Source: Streptomyces sp. NRRL F-5122
Lineage (GTDB): Bacteria; Actinomycetota; Actinomycetes; Streptomycetales; Streptomycetaceae
Reading direction: 5' to 3'
Length of the DNA stretch: 20,802 nucleotides
NCBI RefSeq assembly: GCF_001507435.1
Contig: NZ_LMWH01000256.1
Span: forward strand, 1-20,802
The translations under genes were made by a program, and so were the position numbers. The notes below the pieces were generated by a model. That model ran no database searches, was not told the DNA's origin, and saw nothing but the letters and a program-made list of their open reading frames with translations. Position 1 is the stretch's first letter. Each line of letters opens with the position of its first letter. Below are positions 8,819-16,653 of the stretch, in pieces.

Positions 8819-9174
8819 CGTCCGGCGATGTCGACGCCTACCTCAAGTGGGCTCCGAACAGCACGTACAAGGGCTTCCAGGACTGTTTCGCCAATGGTGT
8901 GTCCGCCGCCCAGGCTCGTCTCCTCGCGGCGGGTCAGAGCCCCTTCGCGGTCAGTACGGGGTCGGAACCCTCTGGCGCCCCTGCGTGGAAGTCTCTTCCG
9001 TCATGGGCCGTCGTCGGAACCGCCGACCACGTCATCGTCCCGGCCGAGCAGCGCTCCTTGGCCCGGCGTGCCGACGCCCACATCACCGAGGTGAAGGCGG
9101 GCCACCTGTCACTGATCACCCGCCCGGATGTGGTCACCCGAGTCATCGCCGCTGCCGCCCGGTCCGTCCGCTGA
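8811..9174 (+). pseudogene. alpha/beta hydrolase, C-terminal fragment
   Basis: The frame reads [74 protein letters not shown] and [19 protein letters not shown], ending at TGA 9172-9174. This is the last third of an alpha/beta-hydrolase-fold protein, with the acid Asp region (GTADHVI) and the catalytic His (AGHLS). The nucleophile elbow and the N-terminal sheet are missing. It begins exactly where the deacetylase homology stops. It should be inactive alone. Confidence 0.75.
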
Positions 9175-9210
9175 CCGAGCGAGCCGCCCGGTCCCATGCT
9201 CAGCGGCAGA

Positions 9211-9288
9211 TGTGAGGCCGCCCCTCCCACGGTCTTCCACCGTGGGAGGGGGGTGATGCCGGGGAACAGGCAACGCCCGGCCTCACAC
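9211..9288. terminator. nested hairpin between converging units
   Basis: A perfect 13-bp stem (CCCCTCCCACGGT at 9221-9233 with ACCGTGGGAGGGG at 9239-9251, loop CTTCC) lies between the rightward hydrolase fragment and the leftward amidase. A second pair, TGTGAGGCCG at 9211-9220 with CGGCCTCACA at 9279-9288, encloses it. No T tract follows, as is usual for high-GC actinobacteria. It is probably a bidirectional terminator. Confidence 0.75.
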
Positions 9289-9347
9289 ATGTTCTACCGC
9301 GCCCCGCAGCCCTGTTGATTGTCCGGCGTGGGGGCCCATCCCGGCTG

Positions 9348-10754
9348 TCAGAAGGTGGGGTGCCGGTCGCGGACCGGGCTGAGTGTCTCCAGCAGGGAAG
9401 CGATGTGCAGGATCGTCGACTCGGCGTACCAGGTGGCGACCAGTTGCACGCCGATCGGCAGGCCGTCGCTGCTCGTGCCGAACCGCATGGACAGGGCCGG
9501 GAGTCCCGTGAGGCTGAAGGGTACGGTCGTCGAGCTCACGTGGAAGGCGCCCACCGTCCGGCCGTCGAGGGTGAACCGTCCGAGCCCGTGCGCGTGCGCG
9601 GGGATCGTCGTCACGGGAAGCAGCAGCGCGTCGTACTGCTGGAAGTACTCCGCGAAACCGTCCCGGAGCCGCTCGACTCCTTGCTCGGCCAGGACGTAGT
9701 CCTCCACTGACGTGTCGGGTGCGGCGAGCAGAGCCTTGGAGTAGGTGAACATCTGGGCCTCGTGACCCGCGGTGGTCTCGCGGATGGCCGGCTTCATCTC
9801 CATGACGTGCTGCCGGGCGAAGAGTTCGAGGGGGTTGTCCCGCTCGAGAGCCGGGATGTTCACGGCATCGACCCCGACACCCGCCCCCTCCAGGGCGTCT
9901 GCGGCCTTCTGCACAGTCGCCACGACCTCTGCGTCGACCGGACCGAGTCCCGAGTCGACCAGCCAACCGACGCGGACGGGCCGGTCCGGCGAGGCGCCCA
10001 GGCCGGCGTCGAACTCGGGCGGGAGCACGGAGAAGCCGTCGGCACCGTCAGGGCCGGCCAGCAGTGGATACGCCAGTGCCAGGTCACGGACGGTCCGGGC
10101 CATGGGACCGGCGTGCCAGTCGCGGCGGGGCTCCCGCGGCCAGAACCCCGTCAGCGGGATGCGCCCGTGCGTCGGCTTGAGGGCTGCGATGCCGGTGTCC
10201 GACGCCGGCCCACGCACCGAGATGGACAAGTCGCTTCCGAGACCGAGCGGCGACATCCCGGCAGCGATGGCCGCGGACTCCCCACCGCTCGAACCTCCGG
10301 ACGAGCGGTTGAGGTCCCAGGGATTGTTCGTCCTGCCCGTCAAGAGGTTGTCGGACTCGACCCAGTACGAGAACTCCGGGAGATTGGTCTTCGCCAGAAG
10401 GATCGCGCCAGCCCGCTTCAACCGCGCCACGCCGGTGGCGTCCGTGTCCGGGATGCGACCCGCGAAGATCGGCGACCCGCGCTGGGTGAGCACTCCGGCG
10501 GTGTCGAAGCCGTCCTTGACGGTGAAGGGCACACCATGGAGCGGTCCTACTTCCCCACCCGCGGCGAGTCGCTCGTCCGCCGCCCTCGCAGCGTCGAGCG
10601 CGCCGTCGGCGAGCGTCACGATCGCGTTCACCTGAGGGTTGGTGGCCTCGATGCGGTCGAGGTGCGCCTGAACCACCTCGACGGAGGAAACCTTCCTCGT
10701 GCGGATCAGCTCGGCGAGTTCGGTCGCGTCGGAGTGGATGAGGTCGGAGGCCAT
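9348..10754 (-). CDS. amidase (amidase-signature family)
   Basis: A 468-aa cytoplasmic enzyme that hydrolyses an amide bond; the substrate is unknown. The Ser-cisSer-Lys triad is in place as K80 ([10 protein letters not shown]), S155 ([13 protein letters not shown]) and S179 (GSDLSISVR), with the usual 24-residue gap between the two serines. The motif around the nucleophile usually reads D-x-G-G-S-x-R; here it is D-L-S-I-S-V-R, so the two glycines of the oxyanion region are replaced by Ser and Ile. The C-terminus [25 protein letters not shown] is typical. On the minus strand GAGGAACT precedes the ATG at 10754. It converges on the hairpin at 9211-9288, so it is a single-gene unit. Length and motifs indicate an intact gene. 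Confidence 0.93.
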   Translation of the reverse strand: MASDLIHSDATELAELIRTRKVSSVEVVQAHLDRIEATNPQVNAIVTLADGALDAARAADERLAAGGEVGPLHGVPFTVKDGFDTAGVLTQRGSPIFAGRIPDTDATGVARLKRAGAILLAKTNLPEFSYWVESDNLLTGRTNNPWDLNRSSGGSSGGESAAIAAGMSPLGLGSDLSISVRGPASDTGIAALKPTHGRIPLTGFWPREPRRDWHAGPMARTVRDLALAYPLLAGPDGADGFSVLPPEFDAGLGASPDRPVRVGWLVDSGLGPVDAEVVATVQKAADALEGAGVGVDAVNIPALERDNPLELFARQHVMEMKPAIRETTAGHEAQMFTYSKALLAAPDTSVEDYVLAEQGVERLRDGFAEYFQQYDALLLPVTTIPAHAHGLGRFTLDGRTVGAFHVSSTTVPFSLTGLPALSMRFGTSSDGLPIGVQLVATWYAESTILHIASLLETLSPVRDRHPTF

Positions 10755-10775
10755 GAGGGAGTTCCTCTCAGATCT

Positions 10776-10783
10776 GTATATAC
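10776..10783. promoter_or_regulatory. GTATATAC palindrome before the amidase
   Basis: An 8-bp perfect palindrome 22 bp upstream of the amidase start, in the only A+T-rich patch of that leader. It could be part of the -10 region or an operator half-core for a GntR-like repressor. No good -35 was seen. Confidence 0.3.
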
Positions 10784-10784
10784 C

Positions 10785-11275
10785 GCCGTACTATCCGGTC
10801 GTTTCTCTGCTTCGGACGGTGCGACGCGCCGCCGGGGTGTCGGAGCCCACGGCCCGCTCAAGGCCCCGGGACGAGTTCGGCACGACCGGCATGACCCGCC
10901 GACAGCTCGGCGAGCTCATCGACCGAGCTGACTGCTGCGCCGGAGGTTCAACGCGAGCGAATGCTCCGCACACGTCGCGGTCACGAGCGGTCGGTAGCCG
11001 CGCAAACTCGCGACCACGGACCTTCTCGGCCAATTCTTCGGCGTCACCGCCATGACCATCAGCCGCGCGAATCCGGAAAGCCTCCCACCCGCTCCCGACC
11101 CCACTTGAACCAAGGGCCAAAAGGCGAGCCAAAGATCTGCACGCCTTGACGAGCCGAAGTCAGTATCGTGGTTTCGCTTTCCCTTCGGACAAAAGGATGC
11201 TCGCGGTCGGTGCCCCGTTTCATGGAGTACGGTGCGGTGCAAAAACTCTATTAATTCAAATAAGCGCTTTGGGTG
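10785..11275. other. intergenic stretch between amidase and RraA-like gene
   Basis: About 490 bp with no gene I can support. Plus-strand bases near 11019-11075 read LLGQFFGVTAMTISRANPES, which looks like a helix-turn-helix of a regulator or transposase, but it is isolated and lacks a start. A+T content rises from about 11240, giving TATTAAT at 11249-11255 as a possible -10 for the downstream gene. Confidence 0.4.
11259..11272. promoter_or_regulatory. possible LacI-type operator, core AAGCGCTT
   Basis: The perfect 8-bp palindrome AAGCGCTT (11262-11269) has the central CG usual for LacI-family operators. It sits just downstream of a possible -10 (TATTAAT, 11249-11255) and directly before the RBS of the RraA-like gene, so a bound repressor would block the promoter. 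The flanking bases are not symmetric. Confidence 0.3.
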
Positions 11276-11292
11276 ACCGGGGAGGCCTGGGC

Positions 11293-11952
11293 ATGGAAAC
11301 CGGCGATCGCCTGAGAGACCTCGCGCGGCGCGTGGGGACGGCCGACGTCGTGGACGCTCTGGGGCGGGTGCACCGGCATCGAAGTCACCTGGTCGATCTC
11401 GCCAGTCCCACGCCCGACCGGTTGCTCTTCGGCCCTGCGGTGACGATCTCGTTCTTCCCCGCCTGCGAGGCCGCGCTGCCGCCGGAGACGTTCAATTTCC
11501 CTGCCCTCTTCAGCGAGGCGGTCCGGGAAGGGGGCGACGGCCGTGTTCTTGTCATGGCGAGCAACGGGTATCCAGATACCTCAATGGCCGGCGGAACCAA
11601 GCTCTCACTGTTAAGGCGCGCAGGGGTCTCAGGTCTTCTCGCCGACGGACGGATCCGCGATTTCGACGAGTTGGCCGACACCGAGCTGGCGGTGTACTGC
11701 CGGGGCGAGGCCGTCGCGTGGGGAGGCGCCACCGTAACGCCTTTCGAGGCCAATCGACCGGTGGTACTGGGCGGGGTCGGGGTCAGGCCGGGTGACTACG
11801 TGTTCGCGAAGGGCTCGAACGCGGTGGTCATCCCGCGGGACCAGGTACTCAACGTGCTCGAGGACGCCGAGCGGACGATGCGGGAAGAGGCCACTTTGGC
11901 GACTCGATGGAGCGCGGGGACCCCCGAGTCAGGAAGGGCGGACGTCCGGTGA
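11293..11952 (+). CDS. RraA-like / 4-hydroxy-4-methyl-2-oxoglutarate aldolase family protein
   Basis: A 219-aa protein of the RraA/HMG-aldolase fold. Members either cleave 4-carboxy- or 4-hydroxy-4-methyl-2-oxoglutarate with a divalent metal, or bind RNase E as RraA does. The active-site stretch is LLADGRIRDFDEL, with D118, R122 and D123 in the positions that bind substrate and metal in known aldolases, which favours an enzyme here. The ATG at 11293 follows GGGGAGG (11279-11285); the frame is open further upstream but without an RBS. Leu107 is encoded by TTA (11611-11613), a codon that in Streptomyces needs the developmentally controlled bldA tRNA, so translation may be growth-phase dependent. 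The FMN reductase gene follows after 121 bp and may be co-transcribed. Confidence 0.85.
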   Translation: METGDRLRDLARRVGTADVVDALGRVHRHRSHLVDLASPTPDRLLFGPAVTISFFPACEAALPPETFNFPALFSEAVREGGDGRVLVMASNGYPDTSMAGGTKLSLLRRAGVSGLLADGRIRDFDELADTELAVYCRGEAVAWGGATVTPFEANRPVVLGGVGVRPGDYVFAKGSNAVVIPRDQVLNVLEDAERTMREEATLATRWSAGTPESGRADVR

Positions 11953-12073
11953 CATCGGTGTCTCGCCGCCGCCGTCCAAGGAGCACTCCCGAGGGCCGGC
12001 CGTGCCCTCATGGCCAGGAAGGCCGGCGCCAGGAAACAGAGCCGAGTCGTTGTCCTTTCCCGGAAGGCACGTC

Positions 12074-12802
12074 GTGAACGCAGAAGCGCGTGACCAGAAC
12101 ATCCACTTCGACGGACTGCGTGCGCTCTTCGTCAACTGCACCCTCAAACCGTCCCCGCAACGCAGCAACACCGAAGAACTGCTCCTCATGAGCAGCACCC
12201 TGATGGAGCGCCAGGGTGTCGAGGTGGAGGTTGTTCGAGCGGTGGACCACGACATCGCGACGGGCGTCTGGCCCGACATGACGGAACACGGAGCGGCCAG
12301 TGACGAGTGGCCGGTCCTCTATCAACGGGTGCTGGACGCCGACATCCTGGTGCTGTGCGGTCCGATCTGGTTGGGCGACAATGCCAGTGTGACCAAGCGG
12401 GTTGTAGAAAGGCTCTATGCCTGCTCGTCCCTGCTCAACGAGCGGGGTCAGTACGCCTACTACGGCCGCGTCGCGGGGTGCCTGATCACCGGGAACGAGG
12501 ACGGCCTCAAGCACTGTGCGAGCAATCTGCTCTACAGCCTGCAGCATCTCGGCTACACCATTCCGCCGCAGGCGGACGCGGGCTGGATCGGAGAGGTGGG
12601 GCCTGGCCCGTCCTACGCAGACCCGGGGTCCGGCGGACCCGAGAACGACTTCACCAACCGCAACACCACATTTATGACGTGGAACCTCATGCACGTTGCC
12701 AAGCTGCTGAAGGAGGCGGGAGGTATCCCCGCCCACGGTAATCAACGCTCCCTCTGGGACGCCGGTTGCCGTTCGGGGCAGTCCAATCCTGAGCATCGCT
12801 GA
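12074..12802 (+). CDS. flavodoxin-fold NAD(P)H-dependent FMN reductase
   Basis: A 242-aa protein with a flavodoxin-like fold. LRALFVNCTLKPSPQRSNTE near the N-terminus is the phosphate-binding loop of this family, and ILVLCGPIWLGDNASVTKRV is the second FMN-contact loop. The tail after about residue 175 (NDFTNRNTTFMTWNLMHVAKLL) is usual for the longer members. The start is GTG at 12074 with GGAAGG at 12062-12067; the frame is open far upstream but has no other good RBS. It probably reduces FMN or a quinone-like substrate with NAD(P)H. It lies 121 bp after the RraA-like gene on the same strand. Confidence 0.85.
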   Translation: MNAEARDQNIHFDGLRALFVNCTLKPSPQRSNTEELLLMSSTLMERQGVEVEVVRAVDHDIATGVWPDMTEHGAASDEWPVLYQRVLDADILVLCGPIWLGDNASVTKRVVERLYACSSLLNERGQYAYYGRVAGCLITGNEDGLKHCASNLLYSLQHLGYTIPPQADAGWIGEVGPGPSYADPGSGGPENDFTNRNTTFMTWNLMHVAKLLKEAGGIPAHGNQRSLWDAGCRSGQSNPEHR

Positions 12803-13341
12803 GCGGGGGCATGAGAGCGTTCCGCTCACGCCACGCGTCCGGATTCGGTTGAGGCGGGTTCGTGCCGCCTGGTCGCGGAATCGGGGTTGATGCGGCGCCG
12901 GCGTCCGACTCCGGCCAAGCGCGCCGAAGGGCCCGACGACAGCGGAGGCCCTCGCTCAGCCTCGCGCGAGGTGGGGAGGTCTTCGTCGAGATGCCCGCCA
13001 TCGCCCCGTCCGCGTCGCCTCCGACCGGCGTCCCCCGCGCTTCCGGCGAGCGCGGCCCTCTGGCTCGATGAGGTCATGACGAGGTCTCCCAGTACTTCCA
13101 GCCGGTCTCGGAGGTGGGGAGCGCCGAGGCTTCTCCCCGAGCGGGGGACCTTCGAGGCGCTGATCAGTCTTGCTTTGACGGTGCGAGCCCGCGACCTGGC
13201 GCGAACGCTTCCAGGTGCGGGACGAACCTCGCATATCTGCTCAAGTATCAAGCTCTGATGTGAAATCACGCGCTTGCGCTGGAACGGCAGTTGGGGGCAT
13301 CTAGCACTGCCCTGCTAGTACTCGTAATTTAGGAATTATTG
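12803..13341. other. intergenic stretch without a recognised gene
   Basis: About 540 bp. Frames on both strands are open for up to 147 codons, as expected at this GC content, but none shows a family or RBS. TGAGCGG (12800-12806) and CCGCTCA (12822-12828) could form a weak terminator overlapping the stop codon of the FMN reductase. CTAGCA (13301-13306) and TGCTAG (13313-13318) form a small inverted repeat in an unusually A+T-rich patch before the next promoter. Confidence 0.4.
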
Positions 13342-13370
13342 TTGACACGCGTCTGTAACCGCTGCAAGAT
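13342..13370 (+). promoter_or_regulatory. promoter of the alpha-galactosidase gene
   Basis: TTGACA (13342-13347) is a perfect -35 hexamer. CAAGAT (13365-13370) is a reasonable -10, with a 17-bp spacer. The pair lies about 130 bp before the GTG start, so a leader of about 120 nt is expected. The type is that of a housekeeping (HrdB-like) promoter. Confidence 0.6.
13354..13366. promoter_or_regulatory. possible LacI-type operator in the promoter spacer
   Basis: TGTAACCGCTGCA is an imperfect 13-bp dyad: eight of its thirteen positions match its own reverse complement, including both TG/CA ends. It lies between the -35 and -10, where a sugar-responsive LacI repressor could block transcription. 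No intact LacI gene is in the window. Confidence 0.35.
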
Positions 13371-13497
13371 CCTGGAAACATTCCGCGGGCGCGCGGGCAT
13401 TGACTGGTCCGACGTCCCACCGCCGCACCCTCCATGAGGGGGCGGCACCTCGGACTCACGACCAGGACGGGTCGCACGCCTGATCGAAGGATCCGAT

Positions 13498-15579
13498 GTG
13501 AAACGACATCTCACCGCCCTCCTCGCCCTAGTGACCGGCTTGCTGGCCGTGTCGGTTCCCGCAGACGCCAGCCCGGCTGCCGGCACGGTGGCCGCCACGA
13601 CGCCGGCATCTCAGCAGGTGCTGAGCCCGACGCCGTACATGGGCTGGAACACCTACTACGCACTGGGTGGCGATCCGACCGAGGCCGAGATCAAGTCGGT
13701 GGCCGACTTCCTGGTCAGCAGCGGCCTCCGCGACTCCGGTTACCAGTACGTCTGGATCGACGGCAACTGGGCGGCGCCGACGCCGCGCAGCGCCGCCGGT
13801 GACCTGGTGCCCAACCCCGACCAATTTCCGAACGGGCTGAAGCCGCTGGTCGACTACATCCACTCCAAGGGCCTGAAGGCCGGCATCTACACCGACGCCG
13901 GCCCGTACATCCCGGGCAAGTGCGGACTCGGCAGCCACGGCTACTACCAGCGCGACGCGGACCAGTTCGCCGCCTGGAAGTTCGACGCGGTCAAGGCGGA
14001 CTACCTCTGCGGGATCGCCGCCGACCTCGACCCGAAGACCGTTTACACCGAGTTCGCGCATGCGTTGCGGAACAACGCCAGCAAGCGACCCATGATCTTC
14101 AACCTCTGCAACCCGGTGACCTCCCCGGACTGGGGCAACTACCCCGAGGAGCAGCAGTCGACGTACTCCTGGACCTATGCGCCGTCGATCGCGCAGTCCT
14201 GGCGGACGTACACGGATGTGGGTTTCGTCGGCGAGATCAAGTACAAGGACGTGCTGCGGAACTACGACGCGAACGCGCGGCACCCCGAGGCCGCCGGGCC
14301 GGGGCACTTCAACGACCCGGACTACCTCGGTCCTGAACTGGGGATGACCGACGAGGAGTTCCGTACCCAGATGACGCTCTGGTCGGTGGCGGCCGCGCCG
14401 CTGATGATCGGCAGCGACGTCCGCAAGCTCAGCAAGACCTCGCTCGGCATTCTCGAGGACCGCGATGTGATCGCGATCAACCAGGACTCCGCCGGTGTCC
14501 AGGCCGTCCGCGTCGGGCCCGCCGGTACGACGGAGACCTGGGTGAAGCGGCTGGCGAACGGCGACCGTGCCGTGGTGCTGCTGAACCGGGGCGACAGCCC
14601 GGCGACGCTGACCACGAAGGCCTCGTCGGTCGGCCTGTCCGGGAACCGGTTCACCCTGAAGAACGCCTGGACCGACCGGGTCACCGAGAGCGCCGGCACC
14701 ATCAGCGCCGCCGTCCCGGCCCATGGCGCAGCCCTGTTCCGGGTCAGCGCGGCCAAGGGCAAGCCCGGAGTTCCGCACGTCGTCGCCGGCCTGCCGCAGG
14801 TGACACAGGTCGGTGACGACGCGGTGCCCGCCGGTACCGCCCCGCTCGTCGCCGGCGGCGACCAGGCCCGGGTCGAGGTCACCGTCCGCAACGACGGTGC
14901 GCAGCCGGTCTTCGCACCCCGGGTCGAGCTGGCCGTGCCCACCGGCTGGACGGCCCGTCCGCTCGGCGAGGCGCCGAAGCTGCTGGACTCCAACCACTCC
15001 GCGACCTTCGCCTTCACCGTGACCCTGCCGGCCACCGCCGCGCCGGGCAACGCCGCACTGACCGCCACCACGTCGTACGAGGTGGTCGGCAAGGGACGGC
15101 TGCGGCAGGAGACGTCCACGCCGATAGTTGTCGCACCGGCGGCGCCGGACGGCGACGTCGCGCTCTCGCACCACCAGTGGATCAGCGCCACCAGTGGGTG
15201 GATGAGCCCGACGGTCGACCAGAGCGTCGGTGGCGGGTCGCCGATCAGCATGGTCGGCCAGGTCCACGCCACCGGCATCGGGGTCGCCTCGCCCTCCACG
15301 ATCCGCTACTACCTCGGCGACCAGTGCAGCCGGCTGACCACCACCGTCGGCATCGACGACGCGGTACGCAACGTCGGCCCGGAGGGCGGCACATCGACCT
15401 TCCAGGTGATCGGTGACGGCAAGGTGCTGTTCGACAGCGGTGTGCTGACCCGCGACGACATCCGTCAGGCCGACATCGATCTGACCGGCGTCCGGGTGCT
15501 CGACCTCGTGGTCGGTGACGCCGGCGACGGCGGCTACAACGACCGCGCCGACTGGGCCGGTCTGAACGCCACCTGCTGA
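13498..15579 (+). CDS. secreted GH27 alpha-galactosidase with C-terminal CBM51-type module
   Basis: A 693-aa exported enzyme that removes alpha-linked galactose from plant oligo- or polysaccharides. The signal peptide is MKRHLTALLALVTGLLAVSV with likely cleavage after ADA near residue 26. The GH27 catalytic barrel spans about 43-330 and begins TPYMGWNTYYALGGDP. The nucleophile is D168 (VKADYLC) and the acid/base is D273 (GHFNDPDYL). A beta-sandwich (about 340-420) and a NEW3-like domain (about 425-535) follow. The last 140 residues (HHQWISATSGWMSPT... to NDRADWAGLNATC) match the NPCBM/CBM51 carbohydrate-binding fold. The start is GTG at 13498 with GAAGGA at 13486-13491. It is flanked by its own promoter and strong terminators, so it is monocistronic. 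No membrane anchor or sortase signal is seen. Confidence 0.94.
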   Translation: MKRHLTALLALVTGLLAVSVPADASPAAGTVAATTPASQQVLSPTPYMGWNTYYALGGDPTEAEIKSVADFLVSSGLRDSGYQYVWIDGNWAAPTPRSAAGDLVPNPDQFPNGLKPLVDYIHSKGLKAGIYTDAGPYIPGKCGLGSHGYYQRDADQFAAWKFDAVKADYLCGIAADLDPKTVYTEFAHALRNNASKRPMIFNLCNPVTSPDWGNYPEEQQSTYSWTYAPSIAQSWRTYTDVGFVGEIKYKDVLRNYDANARHPEAAGPGHFNDPDYLGPELGMTDEEFRTQMTLWSVAAAPLMIGSDVRKLSKTSLGILEDRDVIAINQDSAGVQAVRVGPAGTTETWVKRLANGDRAVVLLNRGDSPATLTTKASSVGLSGNRFTLKNAWTDRVTESAGTISAAVPAHGAALFRVSAAKGKPGVPHVVAGLPQVTQVGDDAVPAGTAPLVAGGDQARVEVTVRNDGAQPVFAPRVELAVPTGWTARPLGEAPKLLDSNHSATFAFTVTLPATAAPGNAALTATTSYEVVGKGRLRQETSTPIVVAPAAPDGDVALSHHQWISATSGWMSPTVDQSVGGGSPISMVGQVHATGIGVASPSTIRYYLGDQCSRLTTTVGIDDAVRNVGPEGGTSTFQVIGDGKVLFDSGVLTRDDIRQADIDLTGVRVLDLVVGDAGDGGYNDRADWAGLNATC

Positions 15580-15585
15580 TCCGGC

Positions 15586-15625
15586 TCGGCCGCACCCGGG
15601 TGACACCTCACCTGGGTGCGGCCGA
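15586..15625. terminator. terminator hairpin after the alpha-galactosidase
   Basis: TCGGCCGCACCCGGGTGA (15586-15603) pairs with TCACCTGGGTGCGGCCGA (15608-15625) around a 4-nt loop. The stem is 18 bp with one G-U pair. It begins seven bases after the stop codon. Confidence 0.88.
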
Positions 15626-15637
15626 TTCGCCAAAAGA

Positions 15638-15669
15638 GACGCCGTGGCGCGGGTTCGCGCCACGGCGTC
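15638..15669. terminator. second, tandem hairpin
   Basis: GACGCCGTGGCGCG (15638-15651) pairs perfectly with CGCGCCACGGCGTC (15656-15669) around GGTT. It is only 12 bp from the first hairpin. It may back up the first terminator or serve transcription from the minus strand. Confidence 0.8.
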
Positions 15670-15706
15670 GTGATGTCGGGCCGGCACCGACGGGGAGCGG
15701 ACGGCG

Positions 15707-15800
15707 TCAGGTGTGCCGCAACACAACGAGTTCGAGGTCGTGCTCGGCGGTCCACTGCACAGGCAGGCCGACGACGGTGAGGCGGCTGCCGGAGTGATGC
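15707..15800 (-). pseudogene. C-terminal protein fragment, unassigned
   Basis: The minus strand reads SGSRLTVVGLPVQWTAEHDL and then ELVVLRHT, ending at TGA 15707-15709 just before the tandem hairpins. The composition looks like a real protein end, but upstream the frame loses protein character and overlaps the small membrane gene on the other strand. It is probably a relic; I do not recognise the family. Confidence 0.3.
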
Positions 15801-15859
15801 TGTGGAACTGATCGCTGCCCGCCTGCGTCATGGCGTTCATGGCACAGGGTGGGAGCACG

Positions 15860-16096
15860 ATGGTTGAGGAGCCCACGTGGGGGGAGCTGCTGCTTGGATT
15901 CTTCCTCATCGCGGCCATCCCCACCATCATCGGAGGGATGGTCATCTCGTCCCTTGTCGGGCTCACGATGTGGATGACAGCACCGCTGCGGAGGCGCAGG
16001 CGTAGCAGAACTGCTGAGTGGGCCGGGTCCGTCCGTCAAGAACGCCCCTCTGCGTTGACCCCAGCCGCTGACACCGACAGGCGCGAACAGCGGTGA
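15860..16096 (+). CDS. small membrane protein of unknown function
   Basis: A 78-aa protein with one or two transmembrane segments (LLLGFFLIAAIPTIIGGMVI then SSLVGLTMWM, about 9-40), followed by an Arg-rich run (PLRRRRRSR) that should stay in the cytoplasm and a polar tail. GGGTGGGAG at 15847-15855 places the start at the ATG at 15860; ATGs at 15830 and 15839 in the same frame lack an RBS. I recognise no family. The hydrophobic core plus the RBS is the main support. Confidence 0.55.
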   Translation: MVEEPTWGELLLGFFLIAAIPTIIGGMVISSLVGLTMWMTAPLRRRRRSRTAEWAGSVRQERPSALTPAADTDRREQR

Positions 16097-16596
16097 ACCA
16101 GGCCGAACCACAGGGGACGATCAGGCGAGGCGCACAGAGCGTGGGTCCATGTTGCCGACACCCTGTGATCGGCCTGGAAAGGACGAGGCCGGATCTCAAA
16201 TCCTGCTTCCAGTGCCGGCACTCCTGGGGCGAGCCCCGATCCACCTGGAGCAGTGCGTCAGCATCCCGCATGCCCATTCCATCTCGGCGAGGACCCGGCA
16301 TGGGCAGATATCGACTGCCTCGGGCACCAGGGCACCGGGTTCGACCACCACGGGATAGGCGCCCTCAGGACTGCTGCGCTGGGAACGATGCGCCGGATCG
16401 TCGAGTCCTTCCCCCAACTGGCGGCCATGTGGCGGGCCGAGCCCACTCGCAGCGGCTTGACCCTTGAGCGAGCGGGGTAGCTGCCGTGCCCCGTACATGG
16501 GAAGTACAGCGACCACAGCATCCGCGGCCGTCCAGTAGCCGCGGTGAAGGACTGAACGGCAACCACGATGGCCGTCTCCAACCGATCCACTTTGAG
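16097..16596. other. stretch without a supported gene, left of the IS element
   Basis: About 500 bp. A plus-strand frame at 16253-16480 and minus-strand frames at 16196-16795 and 16258-16590 are open, but I recognise no protein and no RBS decides between them. The minus-strand frames run into the insertion sequence at 16605, so any gene here would have been cut by the insertion. Confidence 0.4.
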
Positions 16597-16604
16597 TCAG
16601 GGAT
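16597..16604. repeat. target site duplication, left copy
   Basis: TCAGGGAT directly before the left inverted repeat of the IS4-family element; the identical octamer follows the right repeat at 18049-18056. Confidence 0.93.
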
Positions 16605-16622
16605 CCAATGCCGTTGCTTGAG
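16605..16622 (+). repeat. left terminal inverted repeat of the IS
   Basis: CCAATGCCGTTGCTTGAG. Its inner part overlaps a small hairpin (GCTTGA 16616-16621 with TCAAGC 16627-16632) that precedes the transposase RBS. Confidence 0.9.
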
Positions 16623-16653
16623 CTTGTCAAGCAGTTCGTGACATCGGAGGAGG

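Noticed and set aside
9762..10931. A 389-codon open frame on the plus strand
   Set aside because: Antisense to the intact amidase, with no recognisable domain or RBS.
10785..11145. A helix-turn-helix gene between the amidase and the RraA-like gene
   Set aside because: Only about 20 residues look like a helix-turn-helix, with no start codon, RBS or flanking domain in the same frame.
13528..15966. An 812-codon open frame on the minus strand
   Set aside because: It lies fully antisense to the GH27 gene, whose domains and catalytic residues are clear. Its product is low-complexity with no family; long antisense frames are expected at this GC content.
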